Assembly (NCBI GenBank): GCA_910592005.1
Contig: CAJVPP010003146.1
Coordinates: forward strand, 1 to 12,486
DNA length: 12,486 nt
DNA from: Funneliformis mosseae
Taxonomy: Eukaryota > Glomeromycota > Glomeromycetes > Glomerales > Glomeraceae
Direction: 5' to 3'
Shown here: positions 1-7,731 of the stretch, in pieces
How the letters are laid out: every line of letters begins with the position of its first letter
Numbering within the stretch: the first letter of the stretch is position 1
Translations under genes and position numbers: made by a program
The notes under the pieces: model-generated
Told to the model about the DNA's origin: nothing
The model's database searches: none
The model's input: only the letters and a program-made list of their open reading frames with translations

Positions 1-1309
1 TAGTTTCTCGCACGTTACTCCCTGTTATTAAGTCATAGTTGCCCTAAGTTCGACGGTTGAGCGTAGGGTTAACAGCGATTAGAAAAGATAAGAATATAAA
101 ATATTAATCTTACAAGACAATTAATAAGAAAAAATAATATTTTTAACTTAGCTATTATCAATAATATAAACTTCAAAAAAATTAGTTTTAATTTTGATAA
201 TATTTATGATATAACATGTGAATCTCACATACAACTTTAAGAATGGTGTTTTAATTAATATTATAGTCTCTGGCAAAAAGAATGATAGTAAAAATACTGA
301 ATTATTTTTTGCCGTAGCGTCACCATTTTTTATTGTTTATATTATCAAATTGAATAATAAATATATTACATAATTAAAATTGGATCTTCCAATAAGGATA
401 TAGTCTAAACTACATCTCAAGAGATGTTCAAATGACTTTAAAGAATATCATTCAGAATGAGTCTTCCTTGGTCTTCATATAGCTTAAACTTTAAATCCTA
501 TCAAAAATATATAGGCAATTTTATAGGAAAAGGTAAAGATAAAGATTAAGAATTGGTGCAAAAAAATAAAATAATTCTTACGACATTTTTCTCAATAAAA
601 TCTAGCAGAGATAGGACAATCTACATTATAGAATGCTTACTTAGATGTTTCAATAGTATGCTAAACTGAATTAAAGTATGAATCAGTGTAGAAGAAAATC
701 ACACAAAATATTAATCAAATAATAAAAATGTTGTATTAGTATCAGTCTTTTAAATAAATAAAAAATTTTGCATTTTAAAATTTAAGTTTATACATATCAT
801 TTGAAAATGTATTTGCCATTCTTTTCACTGAAGACTGTATCTATACTCATTAATAAAATACCTGAAAAAATTATAGAATTAAATGCTGTTACTTTTCTTT
901 TTGGAATAATACTAGAAATGTGTATAATGTAAAATAAGATAGATTGTATTTTTGAGAAATTGCTAAATTTTCAAATAGATGAAAGTGGAAATATAAATTA
1001 TAACAAAATTTAGATGTTTAAGTAATTAAAAAGGAAATTATTAGTTAATATAGTCTTGGTTATTTAATTTCTCATCCTAATATGATTATTTTAACTCTTA
1101 CTGGCTCTCTAAATAATGATAATGAAATTTTTTGTGCTACTCAAATATATAAAGAAAAATTTTTATTAAATGATTATGAGTATCTAGATATTTATGTAGA
1201 TAAAGCCATCTTTAGATGGTTAATTAAACACAAGCTTGATAAGATAAAATAAGACCTATATTAGATCAATAACACACTTTAAAGGATATACTTAATGTTA
1301 TACTTACTA

Positions 1310-1481
1310 CAGTCAACTCTTGATATAGTGAACTCTTGATATAATGAATTTTTTGAATAAATATAATAAAAATACTCTTGTTATAGTGAATTAGCTAATC
1401 AAATCTCTTAAAATCTTTACTATAGCCTTATAGTGAAGTTGAGATCTAGGATATAAAGTTCGTTATAATAAGAGCTGACTG
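1310..1481. mobile_element. 172-bp TA-flanked MITE (pogo/Tc1-mariner-type ends), copy 1
   Basis: The ends form terminal inverted repeats. CAGTCAACTCTTGATATAG at the left matches the reverse complement of the right end, CAGTCAGCTCTTATTATAAC, at about 19 of 24 positions. Most mismatches are transitions. TA dinucleotides flank both sides (1308-1309 and 1482-1483), as expected for Tc1/mariner/pogo superfamily insertion. There is no coding capacity. The interior carries further copies of the TIR-like motif (CTCTTGATATAATGAA, CTCTTGTTATAGTGAA), so the element is internally repetitive. It sits inside the large gene relic, whose protein-like reading resumes on the far side. Confidence 0.75.
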
Positions 1482-2103
1482 TATTTTTTTAAGTTATGAA
1501 ATTTTTCATTTAGCTACAACAATTGGTATTTGACTTTTAAATAAATTTCAAGCTATTATTAACTATAGATTAACAAGAAGAGTGTTAGAATTAATATGGG
1601 TTGCCATTGGAGTAGCAATTCACATTTATACAAAAAAGAATATCAATATCGAAGAAATTTCAACTTTACCAATAAATAGATATATATTTATTAAAGCTTG
1701 GTATTTCTATTATAAATATTTTGCAATTTGAAAAAGTCATCTAATTGAAATACATATTGAAATATTTAAATTACAACATGATAGTCTAACAGCTTTTACA
1801 CCTCTTTTTCCAGTCACAGGAAAAAATAATTATACAACCTCTGTATCTCACTTCTTATCAATTCTTAAAAAAATTCTAACTTAGAAAAAAACTTTAACAT
1901 TGTGCTTCTATTAATTTAGCAAAAAAAGATTATTATTCAATATTTGATGAAGCTCTAGAAATACATAAAATTAGATATATTAAACAAAATATAATTGAAA
2001 ATATTATTGATTAAGAAAATTTAAATTTTCAAATTCAAGCCACTCAAGAAAAAAGAGAAAGAATTAATATATTATTAAATAAGTTTTTAGATCTGTATAA
2101 TTA

Positions 2104-2717
2104 CAGACCCCGCCAAAAGTCTTCAGACATTTTTTGGCTTAATATAAAACTTGAAATTTTTAAATTTAATTAAAAAATATTTATTAATATATTTATTAAA
2201 GTATGATATACTACATATTTAATAATAAATAATTAGTACTTGGTCGAACCTCAATTTGCTTCAATCATAGTTCAAATTCATTGCGACATACTATCAACCA
2301 AATTTTTGATATTTTGTATCAGAATTTGTTACTATACCTTTATAATATGTTGATCAAGTTAAGCAAAGTTGAAAGGTAATTTTTTTCTTTCACAGATGCT
2401 CTTCTTGACTTCAGCTTATAGATTCTCAATAGATAGTTATGACAATAGTTTGATAATGATCATTACATTGATAGCAAAAAATTATGTTATCACACATTAT
2501 TCTATTATTAATTTTTTAGAAATTTTCATTGTTTTAAAAAGATAAAATTTTATTTTGATCTAAAATCAAAATAAATAAACTAAACACGTATTTATTTAGT
2601 TTGATTTAAGTAAACAATAGCTAGAATATTATATAGCCATAATTTCTACAGTCATATAATATAATTAGTACGAAAAAGCCTAAAAGATAGTATTTAGAGA
2701 CTTTTAATAGAGGTCTG
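2104..2717. mobile_element. 614-bp decayed Tc1/mariner-type element inserted in the large gene relic
   Basis: The left end CAGACCCCGCCAAAAGTCT and the reverse complement of the right end, CAGACCTCTATTAAAAGTCT, pair over about 26-31 bp. TA flanks both ends (2102-2103, 2718-2719). The mismatches I see between the two ends are transitions plus a one-base indel. The interior has no open frame and no recognisable transposase, so this is a non-autonomous or heavily decayed copy. The GCCAAAAGT-like end is typical of Tc1-like elements (family knowledge). Protein-like sequence of the host relic stops at the left TA and resumes after the right one, which supports a real insertion. Confidence 0.55.
2552..2607. 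repeat. two adjacent inverted repeats inside the Tc1/mariner-type element
   Basis: ATTTTGAT (2552-2559) pairs with ATCAAAAT (2565-2572) across a 5-nt loop. AAATAAACTAAA (2573-2584) pairs with TTTAGTTTGATTT (2595-2607) with one bulge across CACGTATTTA. In AT-rich DNA such hairpins can arise by chance. Confidence 0.4.
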
Positions 2718-2925
2718 TATTATAGAAAGATCATAAAGTAAATAATCAAATTAACCCTTTATGAAAATTAATAAAAAATTAGTTAAAATATTTTAAACAA
2801 ATAATTATATAAAACATGAACTTTTTAAAAAGAACCCACCCTCACAATTAATTCTAGATGGATTAAAAAAATTAAATAATGCTTATAAAGAAGGATTAAA
2901 AAAAATAAAGGAAGTATATCGTTAA

Positions 2926-3357
2926 GAAGTTATTAAAATTGAAAGAATAAATATAAAGGGAGGACACTATTTAGAAATAATTAAAACTAATATAAAATCA
3001 ATTACAAAATCTTCACAAAGAAGAAAGGTTTTGGAAGAAAATAATGAAAACTCATCCCACTCTGCATCTCATAATACTTCACAATTAATAAGTAATATAA
3101 ACTTTCAATATTTATCTCTTGAAGATTTGAATGAACAATTAAATACTCTAAATAATAATATTCCTACTCCTAAATGTCAAAAGATAATTACAACAGATGA
3201 AAAAAAAGAAATATTAAATCCTCTGTTGCTTAAAAATACAATACTAACAGAAGAAAAAATTAATGATATCCTAAACAAATTATTATCTGCATGGGATAAT
3301 CAAAGAGTTAAATATTATTATAATAATAATAAAAAAAAGAAAGCTGATAACAATTAA
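2926..3357 (+). pseudogene. longest still-open segment (C-terminal tail) of the decayed large gene
   Basis: This 143-codon segment follows an in-frame TAA at 2923-2925 (context VYR*EVIKI, plausibly a former CAA) and is open to the TAA at 3355-3357. No convincing ATG starts it, and an ORF call from TTG at 3031 would be arbitrary. The frame is also protein-like upstream of that stop, back to about 2797. The tail is hydrophilic and probably partly disordered: a basic stretch (SSQRRK), a Ser/Asn/His-rich stretch, then SLEDLNEQLNTLNNN and an acidic-basic helix-like part, ending in poly-Asn/Lys. No domain is recognised. It could be transcribed as a short hypothetical protein, but its frame continuity with the upstream relic makes a C-terminal remnant more likely. 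Confidence 0.55.
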
Positions 3358-3511
3358 AATAAATTTTACATTACCTTTTTTATAATCTAAAAACTAAAAT
3401 TTTGACTTAATATTAAAGCTATTAAATATACTGTTTTCTATAACTTAAATTTATTAAAAAGAATATATTTATTTATTAAATTTAATAAAAAATAAAATTA
3501 TAAAACTTCTA

Positions 3512-3530
3512 ATTCAAGAGGATCTTGAAT
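3512..3530. repeat. perfect 8-bp hairpin with GGA loop
   Basis: ATTCAAGA, GGA, TCTTGAAT form a perfect stem-loop. It lies 155 bp after the relic's last stop codon. There is no T-tract context supporting a bacterial-type terminator, and none would be expected in a eukaryote. Confidence 0.5.
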
Positions 3531-3733
3531 AAATGCTTCAAATTTTTATAATTTTTTGTGCATTAATAAACTTTTTTATAAACGAGATTTTTTTTAAAAA
3601 AAGATTATATCAAGTATTGAGTAACCAAACAAATTGATATAATTTATTAAATAATTATACAAAAACTTATAGTTGAGTACTTGCAATATGATTGAAGATT
3701 TTTATTTAATATTATACAAACTTTGTTATACTA

Positions 3734-3758
3734 ATAAATTCATGTAACATGGATTTAT
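3734..3758. repeat. near-perfect palindrome around ATGTAACAT
   Basis: Arms of 12 nt pair with one T/G mismatch around a single central A, giving an almost uninterrupted palindrome. No function can be assigned. Confidence 0.45.
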
Positions 3759-4114
3759 CTGGTAATTGTTAAAGGTATAAAAATCTTAATTGTTAATATA
3801 TTACTTCAAAATTAGAAGTTTTCAATTAAATTTAAATATTAAAATATATTCGAATTTAACTTATAATATAATGAAAAATATTAATTTTATGTGAGATAAG
3901 TTATAAATTATAATTATTTATTTATATTTTATTTTAATAATATTTATTATTACTATAATACAGTATAGTATCAGTAAATAAAAATTAATATTTAATTATT
4001 TAATGATAAATGGAATAAAATTGAAGAAATTTAAATTTATTAAAGGTTTATATATAATAAAATAAATAATTATTTATTTTAAAGTTTTAAATAAATATAA
4101 GGATATATATTTAG

Positions 4115-4122
4115 ATTTTATG
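4115..4122. repeat. left 8-bp target-site duplication of hAT-like element copy 1
   Basis: ATTTTATG directly precedes the element's TAGT end and matches ATTTTATA at 5350-5357 in 7 of 8 positions. The one difference is G/A, a transition. An 8-bp duplication is the hallmark of hAT transposition. Confidence 0.7.
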
Positions 4123-5349
4123 TAGTATTTCGTAAAATCAGATTAGATTGAATTTTATTTAAATCTGATCTAATTTAATTTTAATTTTTTAGAATCTAAA
4201 TCTGATAGATTTGTTGAAATCCAGATTTGATCTGAATCTGACAGATTAAATCTCAAATTTAGATCTGACAAATCAATTTAAATCCAAATCTGATCCAATT
4301 CAAATCTGAAAGTTTTATTGAAAAAATGAATTTTTAGTTCTAAAAGAGATCTGAAAATGTTTTTTTCCAATAAAAGAAATCTTTTCAGCTCTAAAAGAGT
4401 TCTAAAAAATTATTTCTTTTTAATAAAAAAAATCTTTTCAGCTTAAAAGAATTCTAAAAAGTTATTTCTTTTATTGAAAAGAACTTTTTTGGTTCTAAAA
4501 GAGTTTTGAAAAAGTCATTTTTTTTCAATAAAAAGAACTTTTCAGCTTTAAAAGAGATCTGAAAATTCATTTCTTTTCAATGAAAGGAACTTTTCAGCTC
4601 TAAAATAGATCTAAAAATTTGTTTTTTTTCAAAAAAAGGAAATTTTTAGCTTTAAAAAAGGTTTGAAAATTTGTTTCTTTTTAATAAAAAAAACAAATTT
4701 TCAGATCTAAAAGTGACTGAAAATTCGTTCCTTTCTAATAAAAGGAATTTTTCAGCTTTAAAAGAGTCTAAAAATTCATTATTTTCAATGAAATGAACTT
4801 TTCTGCTCTAAAAAATATCTGAAAATTTGTTCCTTTTAATAAAAAAAATTTGAAATTTCATTCTTTTTTAATGAAAGGAATAAATTTTTAAATCTAAAAA
4901 TATCTGAAAATTCATTTCTTTTTAATGAAAGGAACTTTTTAGCTCTAAAAGAGTCTAAAAATTCATTTTTTCAATTAAAGAAACTGTTTAGTTCTAAAAA
5001 AAATCCAAAAATTCATTCTTTTTCAATGAAAGAAACTTTTCAGCTTTAAAAAAGATCTAAAAAGTCATTTCTTTTCAATAAGAGAAACTTTTCAGTTTTA
5101 AAAAAGATCTGAAAAATTTGTTTCTTTTCAATGAAAAAAAACAAATTTTCAGCTTTAAAAAATTGAATTTAGATCTGACAGATCAGATCTGAATCTAATC
5201 TGAATCTGGTAAATCAGATCTGAATCTGAATCTAAATTTGATGAATCAGATTAGACCTGAATTAGGTCCAAATCTAATAGATCTAATCTGAATCTTATCT
5301 GTTTGATTTAGATTATATTCAAATTAATTTGAATTCATGCAGAACACTA
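4123..5349. mobile_element. 1227-bp hAT-like non-autonomous element with hairpin array, copy 1
   Basis: The left end TAGTATTTCGTA and the reverse complement of the right end, TAGTGTTCTGCA, differ only by transitions at three positions. The TAGTG-type start fits the hAT terminal consensus. Flanking 8-bp direct repeats match 7/8 (4115-4122, 5350-5357). There is no coding capacity. The structure is: a GATCTGAATC-rich left block (4123-4336), an array of about 16 units near 52 bp (4337-5160), and a GATCTGAATC-rich right block (5161-5349). The left block is homologous to 6869-7093. This copy has T or A where copy 2 has C or G at most differing sites. Confidence 0.78.
4337..5160. repeat. tandem array of about 16 imperfect 52-bp hairpin units
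   Basis: The anchor GYTCTAAAAG or close variants begin near 4337, 4388, 4441, 4492, 4545, 4597, 4649, 4704, 4755, 4805, 4890, 4942, 4991, 5043, 5095 and 5152. Spacing is mostly 49-55 bp. One 85-bp interval near 4805-4890 holds an extra partial unit. Each unit can form a stem TTTTCAG-CTCT / AGAG-AT-CTGAAAA with an AAA loop, and a second stem of the type TTCCTTT / AAAGGAA around CTAAT or CAATG. Confidence 0.8.
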
Positions 5350-5357
5350 ATTTTATA
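5350..5357. repeat. right 8-bp target-site duplication of hAT-like element copy 1
   Basis: ATTTTATA directly follows the element's terminal AACACTA and matches the left duplication at 7 of 8 positions. Confidence 0.7.
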
Positions 5358-6146
5358 ATTATATAAGGGCTAAGCTATTAAAATTACCTTACAGGAATTT
5401 CACCAACTAAAATTAAGATTATTGATTCATATTATTATATGATATATGAACTTTATTTAGTTAAATTTTTATAATCAATTATCTTATTAATAAAACAAGT
5501 AATTAGACTATCAAAATTTCTCATTTATTTGTATAATATTAGTTGTAAAATCTAAATTTAAAATTTAGAAATGATCGATATTATTTAAAAAATTAAAAAA
5601 GTTTCAGACTCTTATAAAATTTAAAATTTTTAACTTTAATCATTATTTGAATATGTGATATCATAGCAAATATATATATGTTTTTTTTAAAAAAAAATAA
5701 TAAATATTAAAAAATAATTTTTTCTTAAAAATTAAATTTTCTAATAAATTAGTATAATAATATTTCGTAGGGTATTACAAAAATTAGTCTTATAAAAATA
5801 ATCAAAAATTATAAAATAATAATAATAAAATTTTAAATAATAAATTTTAGTATCATTTTATTAATTATTTTGATTTAATATTTAAAAATAGAACAATTTA
5901 TTATTTGTTAAAAATGTTTTACTATAGTATAGTATTTTTTAATCATTATTTACTCAAAATAAATTTTTTATCTTGTAAGATGATTTTAATAGCTTAATCT
6001 TCATATATCACATGATTATATATATTATATAATTTTAAACTATGGTAAATTTTATTAAAAATTATTAAATTAACACATTTATGATAAATACTATTAACCT
6101 AAATATTTTAAATATTTTAAAAATTTTAACATATTTTTATATAATA
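5358..6146. other. AT-rich non-coding stretch, no gene seen
   Basis: This is low-complexity A/T sequence with homopolymer runs (for example near 5681-5697) and stops in all frames. I see no protein-like segment, RNA gene or repeat boundary. Confidence 0.6.
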
Positions 6147-6326
6147 CAATCTATCTTAATATAGTGAATTTTGATATAATAAATCACGTGATACTTGATC
6201 AATTAAATATGTTAAAATTTTCTCTTTATAATGAAGTAACCAATCAATTTCTTTAAATTCTTCACTAATTTACTATAATAATATTGAGATGTAGAATAAC
6301 TATTTCATTATATTAAAGGTAAACTA
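6147..6326. mobile_element. TA-flanked MITE, decayed copy 2
   Basis: The left end CAATCTATCTTAATATAGTG and the reverse complement of the right end, TAGTTTACCTTTAATATAAT, are related inverted repeats. TA is present at 6145-6146 and 6327-6328. The interior aligns with copy 1: ACCAATCAATTTCTTTAAAT here versus GCTAATCAAATCTCTTAAAA there. Terminal CAGTC has become CAATC on the left, and GACTG reads AACTA on the right, all G-to-A changes. The exact ends are less certain than in copy 1. Confidence 0.55.
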
Positions 6327-6868
6327 TATTTATATTACTTATATTTCTATATTTTCAACTTTTTATGTTATTTATTTTATTTTTTATAATATTTTATCTT
6401 TTAATATATTATCTTTAATACTTGATTTTCTTTTAATAAAAATTACTCAGCATTTATTTTAAGCTATTTCAGAGATCATTTCTTATATTTTATAATAGAA
6501 GAATTATTAATATTAGCTAAATTCTTGTCTATTTTATTCTAAATATCATAATAAGTTCAACTTTAATAACAAAATTAATAGTTTTTTTTTATAATTTTGT
6601 AATTCTGTAAATATAACTTTAGTTATTTTTTAAATAATTAAAATTATATAAATAGTACAAATAGAAAAGTAATAATAAATTTGAATACTATATTATTTTT
6701 TTCTAATTATATTATATTATATACTGGAATAAAAGAATATTACTATAAAAGATTATTCAGTTAATATTTGTATTTAAGCAACATCTATTCAGAATTATAC
6801 TTATATAAAAGATTGTATATTAAAAGAAGATACTAATATGAAATTAGTATTAATATATTAGCCATTAT
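6327..6868. other. AT-rich non-coding stretch, no gene seen
   Basis: Extremely A/T-rich sequence with frequent stops in all six frames. I find no supportable feature before the TAGTATTTCG end of the next element. Confidence 0.6.
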
Positions 6869-7093
6869 TAGTATTTCGCAAAATCAGATCAGATCAGATT
6901 TTATCCAAATCTGATTTGATCTGATTTTCATTTTTCAGGATCCGAATCTGATCTGAATTTGATAGATCCATTGAAATCCAGATTCAATTTGAATCTGACA
7001 GATCAAATCTCAAATCTGGATCTAACAGATCAGTTTAAGTCTAAATCTGATCTGATCTGAATCTGAAAGTATTATTGAAAAAATGAATTTTTG

Positions 7094-7410
7094 GTTCTAA
7101 AAGAGATCTAAAAATGTTTCTTTTCAATAAAAGGAACCTTTTTAGCTCTAAAAGAGTTCTGAAAAGTCATTCTTTTCATTGAAAGGAACCTTTTCAGCTC
7201 TAAAAAAGTTCTGAAAAGTCATTCCTTTTCATTGAAAGAAACCTTTTTGACTCTAAAGAGTTTCAAAAAGTCATTCCTTTCATTGAAAAGAACCTTTTCA
7301 ACTTTAAAAGAGTTTCAAAAATTCATTTTTTTTTAATAAAAGGAAATAAATTTTTGGCTCAAAAGAAGTCAGAAAATTCGTCACTTTTATTGAAAAGGAA
7401 CTTTTTGGCT
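7094..7410. repeat. tandem array of about 7 imperfect 52-bp hairpin units
   Basis: Unit anchors lie near 7094, 7145, 7197, 7249, 7300, 7357 and 7407. The units are the same as in the 4337-5160 array but less A/T-shifted; for example they keep GGAACCTTTTCAGCTCTAAA. Both small stems of the unit are present. Confidence 0.78.
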
Positions 7411-7509
7411 TTAATTCAGATCTGACGGATCAGATCTGAATCTAATCTGAATCTAATAGATCAGATCTAAATCTAAATCTAAATCTGACGGATCAGATCA
7501 GATCTTCAG

Positions 7510-7524
7510 GTGGGACCATCCCAT
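7510..7524. repeat. terminal hairpin of element copy 2 (GGGA-CCA-TCCC)
   Basis: TGGGA/TCCCA closes a CCA loop and can be extended by a G-T pair. The equivalent hairpin in copy 3 (12316-12326) is GTGA-CCA-TCAC, so one base pair differs in both arms with pairing kept. Confidence 0.55.
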
Positions 7525-7731
7525 ATAAAGAAAATGGTTACACAATTTATTAAAAAATTTTTTTATACAATATAAAGTAATTTTTTAGAGGTCTTACATT
7601 AACACATTCTTGCAATGAATCATAGGTAAATAAATTAGACAAATTTGAAGCTTTTGCATCATATTGTAATAATAACTGTTGAATTCACTTGAATCTAACA
7701 ACTTTTATAATATGATTGATCTGATAAAAAC
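7525..7731 (+). promoter_or_regulatory. 207-bp leader between element copy 2 and the pseudogene ATG, possible promoter
   Basis: No start codon context or core promoter can be proven. TATAATATG (7707-7715) and earlier A/T runs could serve as TATA-like sites. If the gene was ever expressed from this locus, its upstream region is now bounded by the hAT-like element ending near 7524. Confidence 0.2.

Larger units (their letters stand above)
1..3357 (+). pseudogene. decayed 3' portion of a very large gene of unknown function, split by two transposon insertions
   Basis: I do not recognise the function. Protein-like sequence runs almost end to end but hops frame. With frame = coordinate modulo 3 it follows frame 1 (1 to about 275), 2 (about 278-845), 0 (about 845-1035), 2 (about 1031-1309), 1 (about 1485-1885), 2 (1904-2103), 2 (2720 to about 2800) and 1 (about 2797-3357). 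Without the two inserts this is about 850 codons, and the 5' end lies outside the window. In 278-864 I count 16 in-frame stops (9 TAA, 6 TAG, 1 TGA) against five CAA/CAG codons. Many stops therefore sit where Gln would be natural, and some TGA (for example in FAI*KSH and NPL*KL) where Trp would be. Readable pieces include TAFTPLFPVTGKNNY, ATQEKRERINILLNKFLDLY and KNPPSQLILDGLKKLNNAYK. The C-terminal half recalls large hypothetical proteins of Glomeromycotina, a memory-based and weak assignment. A DUF6589-like or transposon-encoded protein is possible. Confidence 0.65.
3358..4114. other. AT-rich non-coding stretch with two clean hairpins
   Basis: I see no gene, RNA or promoter that can be supported here. 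Two inverted repeats stand out. ATTCAAGA/TCTTGAAT has a 3-nt GGA loop at 3512-3530. A 12-bp arm pair with one mismatch around AAATTCATGT/ACATGGATTT has a 1-nt centre at 3734-3758. The rest is low-complexity A/T. Confidence 0.6.
6869..7524. mobile_element. hAT-like element copy 2 with shorter array and a different 3' terminus
   Basis: The left 225 bp (6869-7093) match copy 1 from TAGTATTTCG onward, with an extra block of about 11 bp (AATCTGATCTG) missing from copy 1. An array of about 7 units follows (7094-7410), then a GATCTGAATC/AAATCT-rich right block. The end differs from copy 1: no CAGAACACTA terminus is present. The sequence instead reaches TCAGATCAGATCTTCAGGTG followed by a small hairpin (7510-7524), a terminus shared with 12297-12326. 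I could not find an 8-bp duplicate of the left flank GCCATTAT, so the right boundary is tentative. Confidence 0.6.

Noticed and set aside
62..73. Telomere-like TAGGGTT
   Set aside because: Only a single unit is present and there is no tandem TTAGGG array. It is one arm of the local hairpin.
432..1035. Frame 0 reading from the ATG at 432 as the main coding frame
   Set aside because: Before about 845 the frame 2 reading is more protein-like (FAVASPFFIVYIIKLNN, ENVFAILFTEDCIY) and joins better to both flanks. Frame 0 is preferred only after about 845.
278..1309. An organism with an alternative genetic code (TAA/TAG = Gln), as in ciliates
   Set aside because: The same window has a second relic with frequent TGA stops and normal CAA/CAG usage, repeated frame hops accompany the TAA/TAG, and element copies show general C-to-T decay. 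Pseudogenisation explains all of it.
2180..2660. Transposase remnant inside the Tc1/mariner-type element
   Set aside because: I read both strands and found no recognisable helix-turn-helix or DDE/D motif, only short unrelated fragments.
3512..3530. Rho-independent terminator for the upstream relic
   Set aside because: The window looks eukaryotic, the stem is A/T-rich and no functional downstream T-tract is positioned after it.
4337..5160. CRISPR-like array
   Set aside because: There are no unique spacers between conserved repeats. The whole 52-bp unit repeats imperfectly and lies inside a transposon with terminal repeats and a target duplication.
7493..7524. Helitron 3' end (hairpin near a terminus)
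   Set aside because: No CTRR terminus follows the hairpin at the expected distance, and the paired copy starts with a hAT-type TAGT end.
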